The translations under genes were made by a program, and so were the position numbers. DNA of 18,701 bases, from positions 31,465 through 50,165 of the forward strand of contig JH994095.1 of assembly GCA_000316135.1 (NCBI GenBank), read 5' to 3'. This document shows positions 15,680-18,701 of the stretch, one piece after another. Positions within the stretch are counted from its first letter, which is position 1; each line of letters starts with the position of its first letter. The notes under the pieces are model-generated. The model did not search any database. It had not been told where the DNA came from and was given only the letters and a program-made list of their open reading frames with translations. The stretch comes from Trachipleistophora hominis. Its lineage: Eukaryota > Microsporidia > Pleistophoridae.

Positions 15680-17101
15680 ATGAAATTGCACACGAAGGAC
15701 AACGGCCTCTTTGAACTGGATGCCCTTCCTGATGATATGGCGCTGCTTAAGGATTTTATCACCGAGTATCAACTTACAACCTCCTCACAGCAAAAACTTG
15801 CTCTGTTGTACTACGAAAACAACGAATTCGAAAACTGTCTTGAACTGCTAAAGTTCTGCGTATCGCAGAACTTGTTCTCCTCGAATGATTTGCAAAAATT
15901 GAACCTTACGCTTTTGGCATTCTACATTGAGCAAGGACGGGGGGGTAAATACCTGGACGAGTGTACCAAACTATTTTTGCAGCTGGAGAATACCAAATAC
16001 AAGGACGAGTTGAATTTTATAAAGGGATACTTCTTTTTGTACAAGGAAAAGTATGATACTGCTCTTTTCTTGCTTTCTAACGATGTATTGGGCAGGAACT
16101 TGATCCATCTGTCGATGAAGTGCCCTGAAAAGGTGGAAAGTAGCGATCCGCTTCTCCAGGGTTACAAAGCGTATCTTGAGAACGATGAGGAAACAGCGGT
16201 TAAGTATTTTAAGCAGGAGTATCAAAAAAACAAGAAAGTGCTTCCTTATCTTTTGAGATTAGCACCAAATGAGTTTAGCTATAAAGACTCGGATGAGTGG
16301 ACAAAAGAAACACCGGAATATAGATTAAGTGCAAAAGAACAAGACAATGTGTACACAGAGCAAGAACTGTTAGACACTTTCGGTGATGTCATTAAAGATG
16401 AGTTTTTGTACCAAAGAGCTAGGCAATTGCACTTAAAAGAGCAATACGAGGAAGCATTGGAGTGTTATATTCAATGTTGTGGTAGACGAGCTGCCGATTA
16501 TCAAGTAAGAAGAATATTAGGACTGCCATTCGAGGATAATAAGGAATTAGGTGATCTTTATCAGCTCAAAAAAAAGAATAAAGAGATTGGAAATCCCGTG
16601 GAAGGATTTATCAATTTAAAAAACAACAGAAAATATTTGGACGATGCCACTTATTACTGTAACAGGGGATATTACGTATATTTTATCGATTATTATACAG
16701 AACAAATTAAAAAAGAGATAAAGGATGATTTGGAGATTGAAGATTTCTCTGAGGCTGCACTTTGTTATTTTAGGAAGGCGTTGGAAAAAGCTGATCTTGA
16801 ACAGGAAAAAGGCATAGCATACAACATTCAGATGTTGGAAAAAGAAAAGGAGTATGAATACGTAGAAAGAGATTTGGAGGACGCAATTGAGAACGTAAAA
16901 AATGATCCTGATAGATCGCTTGCTACATTTATTAAATATGTGGAAAGGGAGAACAACGTGGTTGCAGCACGAGGAATCGGGGTTGTACTTGCGATGAGAA
17001 ATGATCCTTTCTGTATCAAAATTTTTAAATATCTCCATGACGATCACAACCTGAAGATTTTTCTTGAAAATCAAATAAATAAAGAGAATAATAAGAACTA
17101 A
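15680..17101 (+). CDS. CTR9: CTR9-like TPR protein, Paf1 complex subunit (shortened)
   Basis: Ctr9 is the TPR scaffold of the Paf1 complex, which travels with RNA polymerase II and promotes elongation and histone modification. The product is 473 residues of mostly paired helices; yeast and human Ctr9 exceed 1000. Matches to Ctr9 come in order: FELDALPDD (11-19, human ELDFDQLPEGD), LALLYYENNEFENCLELLKFC (40-60, human [21 protein letters not shown]), ALCYFRKALEKADLEQEKGIAYNIQMLEK (around 360-388, human KKYFLASLDRAKAE...TSYNLARLYE), and NNVVAARGIGVVLA (425-438, human NLYAANGIGAVLA). Central TPRs and the acidic C-terminal tail are missing. It ends at a true stop with a polyadenylation signal, and no continuation follows, so this is a compacted gene rather than an obvious frameshift. 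The first 170 codons are richer in G/C third bases than the rest. Another TPR protein remains possible. Confidence 0.78.
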   Translation: MKLHTKDNGLFELDALPDDMALLKDFITEYQLTTSSQQKLALLYYENNEFENCLELLKFCVSQNLFSSNDLQKLNLTLLAFYIEQGRGGKYLDECTKLFLQLENTKYKDELNFIKGYFFLYKEKYDTALFLLSNDVLGRNLIHLSMKCPEKVESSDPLLQGYKAYLENDEETAVKYFKQEYQKNKKVLPYLLRLAPNEFSYKDSDEWTKETPEYRLSAKEQDNVYTEQELLDTFGDVIKDEFLYQRARQLHLKEQYEEALECYIQCCGRRAADYQVRRILGLPFEDNKELGDLYQLKKKNKEIGNPVEGFINLKNNRKYLDDATYYCNRGYYVYFIDYYTEQIKKEIKDDLEIEDFSEAALCYFRKALEKADLEQEKGIAYNIQMLEKEKEYEYVERDLEDAIENVKNDPDRSLATFIKYVERENNVVAARGIGVVLAMRNDPFCIKIFKYLHDDHNLKIFLENQINKENNKN

Positions 17102-17127
17102 ACTATTTGTTGATGAATGAATGTTAA

Positions 17128-17133
17128 AATAAA
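17128..17133 (+). terminator. Polyadenylation signal AATAAA of the CTR9-like gene
   Basis: AATAAA lies 27 bases after the stop codon. Confidence 0.5.
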
Positions 17134-17576
17134 CATTTTTGGATTGTATACGCAAGCATAGAATCAAAATTATCATGTGTTCGTATTATAGAACAGTTGA
17201 TTGTTCTTGTATGTGATTTTTCTAAATGTACGCCATATATACGATAAATTTTTTTATTATCCTTTTACAAATTCATTCAATCAAAAAATACATTTAGTGT
17301 TTATCCTAGCTATTAATGTTGACCTGTGTACTTTCTTACATATTACTACTAAATGTTATATTTCATAAATAACTCGATCTTTATCTAGGCATGCTCAAAG
17401 AAGATTTTACAAGAATAAATATGTGCAAATTGACCCCACTGCACTTTTTGAAGATAAATGGTCATCTTAGCAATAAACTGGTTATAATATATTGCCTTTG
17501 TTTCATAATCCAATCATTTTTTGAACATCCTAACAAATCATCAACCTGTTCGCTCGTTTATTAAACATTTGTACTA

Positions 17577-17822
17577 CTAACGGGGTTTTTTAACTGTTAA
17601 ATGATCTGTTAACTTTTTGCGGCATGAAAATACCGTAACATTTGTTACTGTTGATCTATCAAAGCATACATAGCTCACACAAGGGATCGTAAATGGCACA
17701 CAATCATAATCCACATTCGCAGAAAATATATTTCTTACAAAACCAACGTGGCAAAAGACACATTGTTCCTCGATGCTGTCATTAATACCTTGTGCATATT
17801 TGCAACCAAGATTATCGGTAGG
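17577..17822 (-). other. Cysteine-rich open frame without a start codon
   Basis: Eighty-one codons stay open between two stops (TAA at 17825-17823 and TAG at 17579-17577). The product has seven Cys, including a C-x-x-C pair (EEQCVFC), and reads like a secreted-protein fragment. No in-frame ATG exists, and the first GTG is in the middle. An ATG lies upstream in another frame, near 17853, so a frameshift or a missed intron could explain it. At this AT content open stretches of this length also arise by chance, so this is a weak call. Confidence 0.25.
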
Positions 17823-18316
17823 TTATACAATAATAAAAGTTCATTTCTTGTCTAATTAATAATCACCATGATAGATGATCGGAAAATCACCGAAAGCTAT
17901 TGTAATCCGTCGTAATCATTAAGCTTTATATAGTGCACCGTTTGTTCTTGTTGTTAAAATTCACCATCTGGTTTTCGTATATGTAGGAAAAGTCTTAAGC
18001 CTTGGGACTCATTAATAAAATATTTTAAGCAAATTAGTTCGGCTAAAAAAGATTTTTTGCAGGTGTTACAAATATAAGAAACTAATAATTTGTGGCATGA
18101 CCATTAATTGATGCAATCCTTTATTTGATGCTTATCTGAGCTAAGCATAATTAATGGTAATAATAGAATTTGTACGTTTCAAAGTGTGCATTTTTTTGAC
18201 CTAGTAAAGCATAAGTATTTATATGAATGTGAAGGGATGTAACGAAATGCTGGATGTAGAACTCATCAAATAACAAAAACACCAAGTAAAGAAGGTCCAC
18301 TACGCAAACGCTTACT

Positions 18317-18669
18317 ATGTCAACATTAATAACTATTTTTGTGAAAAGATACATATAGTTAGGTAACTTCTTATGCTACTGTAGTAATAAACATTTTCAT
18401 TTTGGTTATATTGGGAAATAACAACAAGATAGATACAGTAGAGAAAATAGATAACATTGTATCTGCTGAAATACCTTCTGAGGACAAACCAAATCTGCGA
18501 AGGAATGTACTAAAGCATATGATTCATGGACCATGTGGTGCTTTGAACCCGAGGGCACCTTGCATGGAAAGTAATGCGACACTTTTGAACATAAATGGAT
18601 ATCCCGAATACAGGAGAAGAAAAAGCGGATTTTTTTGTTGAAAGTAGTACCCCCTCATGTCAACATTAA
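18317..18669 (+). repeat. 13-bp direct repeat flanking the Helitron fragment
   Basis: ATGTCAACATTAA occurs exactly at 18317-18329 and again at 18657-18669. The second copy is part of the Helitron coding remnant (His-Val-Asn-Ile). Helitrons do not normally make target duplications, so this may be an internal duplication or chance. Confidence 0.3.
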
Positions 18670-18673
18670 ATAA
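18363..18673 (+). pseudogene. Helitron Rep/helicase fragment (rolling-circle transposon, broken)
   Basis: The frame from 18363 to TGA at 18639-18641 holds the Helitron-like N domain that leads into the Pif1-type helicase. KIDNIVSAEIPSEDKPNL is followed by KHMIHGPCGALNPRAPCM and, after a gap, GYPEYRRR, all in the family order. The stretch after PCM that should carry Cys, Phe-Pro-Lys and Thr is cut down. Upstream, where the rolling-circle His-x-His site should be, the frame reads NIFILVIL, so the catalytic His pair is lost. After the TGA another frame reads VVPPHVNIK (18644-18670), matching the family VVPYN...HINVE with about ten residues missing. No Helitron ends are inside the window. Helitrons are known in Nosema-type genomes. 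A frame starting at TTG 18402 should not be taken as a gene. Confidence 0.88.
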
Positions 18674-18701
18674 AGTATCCTCTTTAAGTAACAATAATAA
18701 T

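Larger units (their letters stand above)
17102..18362. other. AT-rich spacer
   Basis: Contains the cysteine-rich open frame at 17577-17822 described separately. A 67-codon minus-strand frame at 18151-18354 has no recognisable features. No RNA gene was seen. Confidence 0.5.

Noticed and set aside
16616..17176. 186-codon minus-strand frame opposite the CTR9-like gene
   Set aside because: Antisense shadow of a well-supported gene.
18151..18354. 67-codon minus-strand frame
   Set aside because: No motif; lies opposite the approach to the Helitron fragment.

Overview
The window reads as nuclear DNA of a microsporidian. Evidence: very AT-rich, loosely packed sequence; short eukaryotic genes; a ribosomal protein gene with one 69-base intron carrying a yeast-like branch site close to its 3' end; AATAAA signals at or overlapping stop codons; and a CCC or CCCC motif 3-16 bases before seven of nine start codons, which is the known microsporidian start-site signal. 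The genus cannot be told from this sequence. Only about 40% is coding, which fits a large, transposon-loaded genome rather than a compact Encephalitozoon-like one.

Layout. 846-1685 (+) family I inorganic pyrophosphatase. 2426-2752 (-) a minimal SOSS-B/hSSB-type single-stranded-DNA-binding OB fold. 4983-5678 (+) a single-pass membrane protein of unknown function. 8775-9245 (+) ADF/cofilin. 10379-10672 (+) a small basic protein, possibly the 40S assembly factor Faf1. 10701-11873 (-) mRNA cap guanine-N7 methyltransferase, tail to tail with the previous gene. 12075-12566 (+) RPS23 (uS12) with an internal intron, divergent from the cap methyltransferase. 13295-14212 (-) a secreted cysteine-rich protein of unknown function. 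15680-17101 (+) a shortened CTR9-like TPR protein (Paf1 complex). 18363-18673 (+) a broken Helitron Rep/helicase fragment.

The long spacers are not empty. At least eight short degenerate sequences fall into two alignable repeat groups. Read in the shared orientation they resemble the second catalytic-Asp block (DNAPxHTSL-like) and the third-acid block (WPxxSPxxN...W..LK-like) of Tc1/mariner (IS630) transposases, and one locus (1858-2073) carries both blocks in the right order. Three third-block copies share a TAG exactly where the family has its conserved Trp. Together with the Helitron fragment this shows two classes of dead DNA transposons. One copy lies just upstream of the SOSS-B start and creates a false N-terminal extension.

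Most genes are housekeeping: pyrophosphate removal, DNA repair, actin turnover, ribosome assembly, translation, mRNA capping and transcription elongation. The likely lineage-specific parts are the secreted cysteine-rich protein, the membrane protein, and a cysteine-rich open frame without an ATG at 17577-17822. All homology calls are from recognition of motifs by eye; no search was run.
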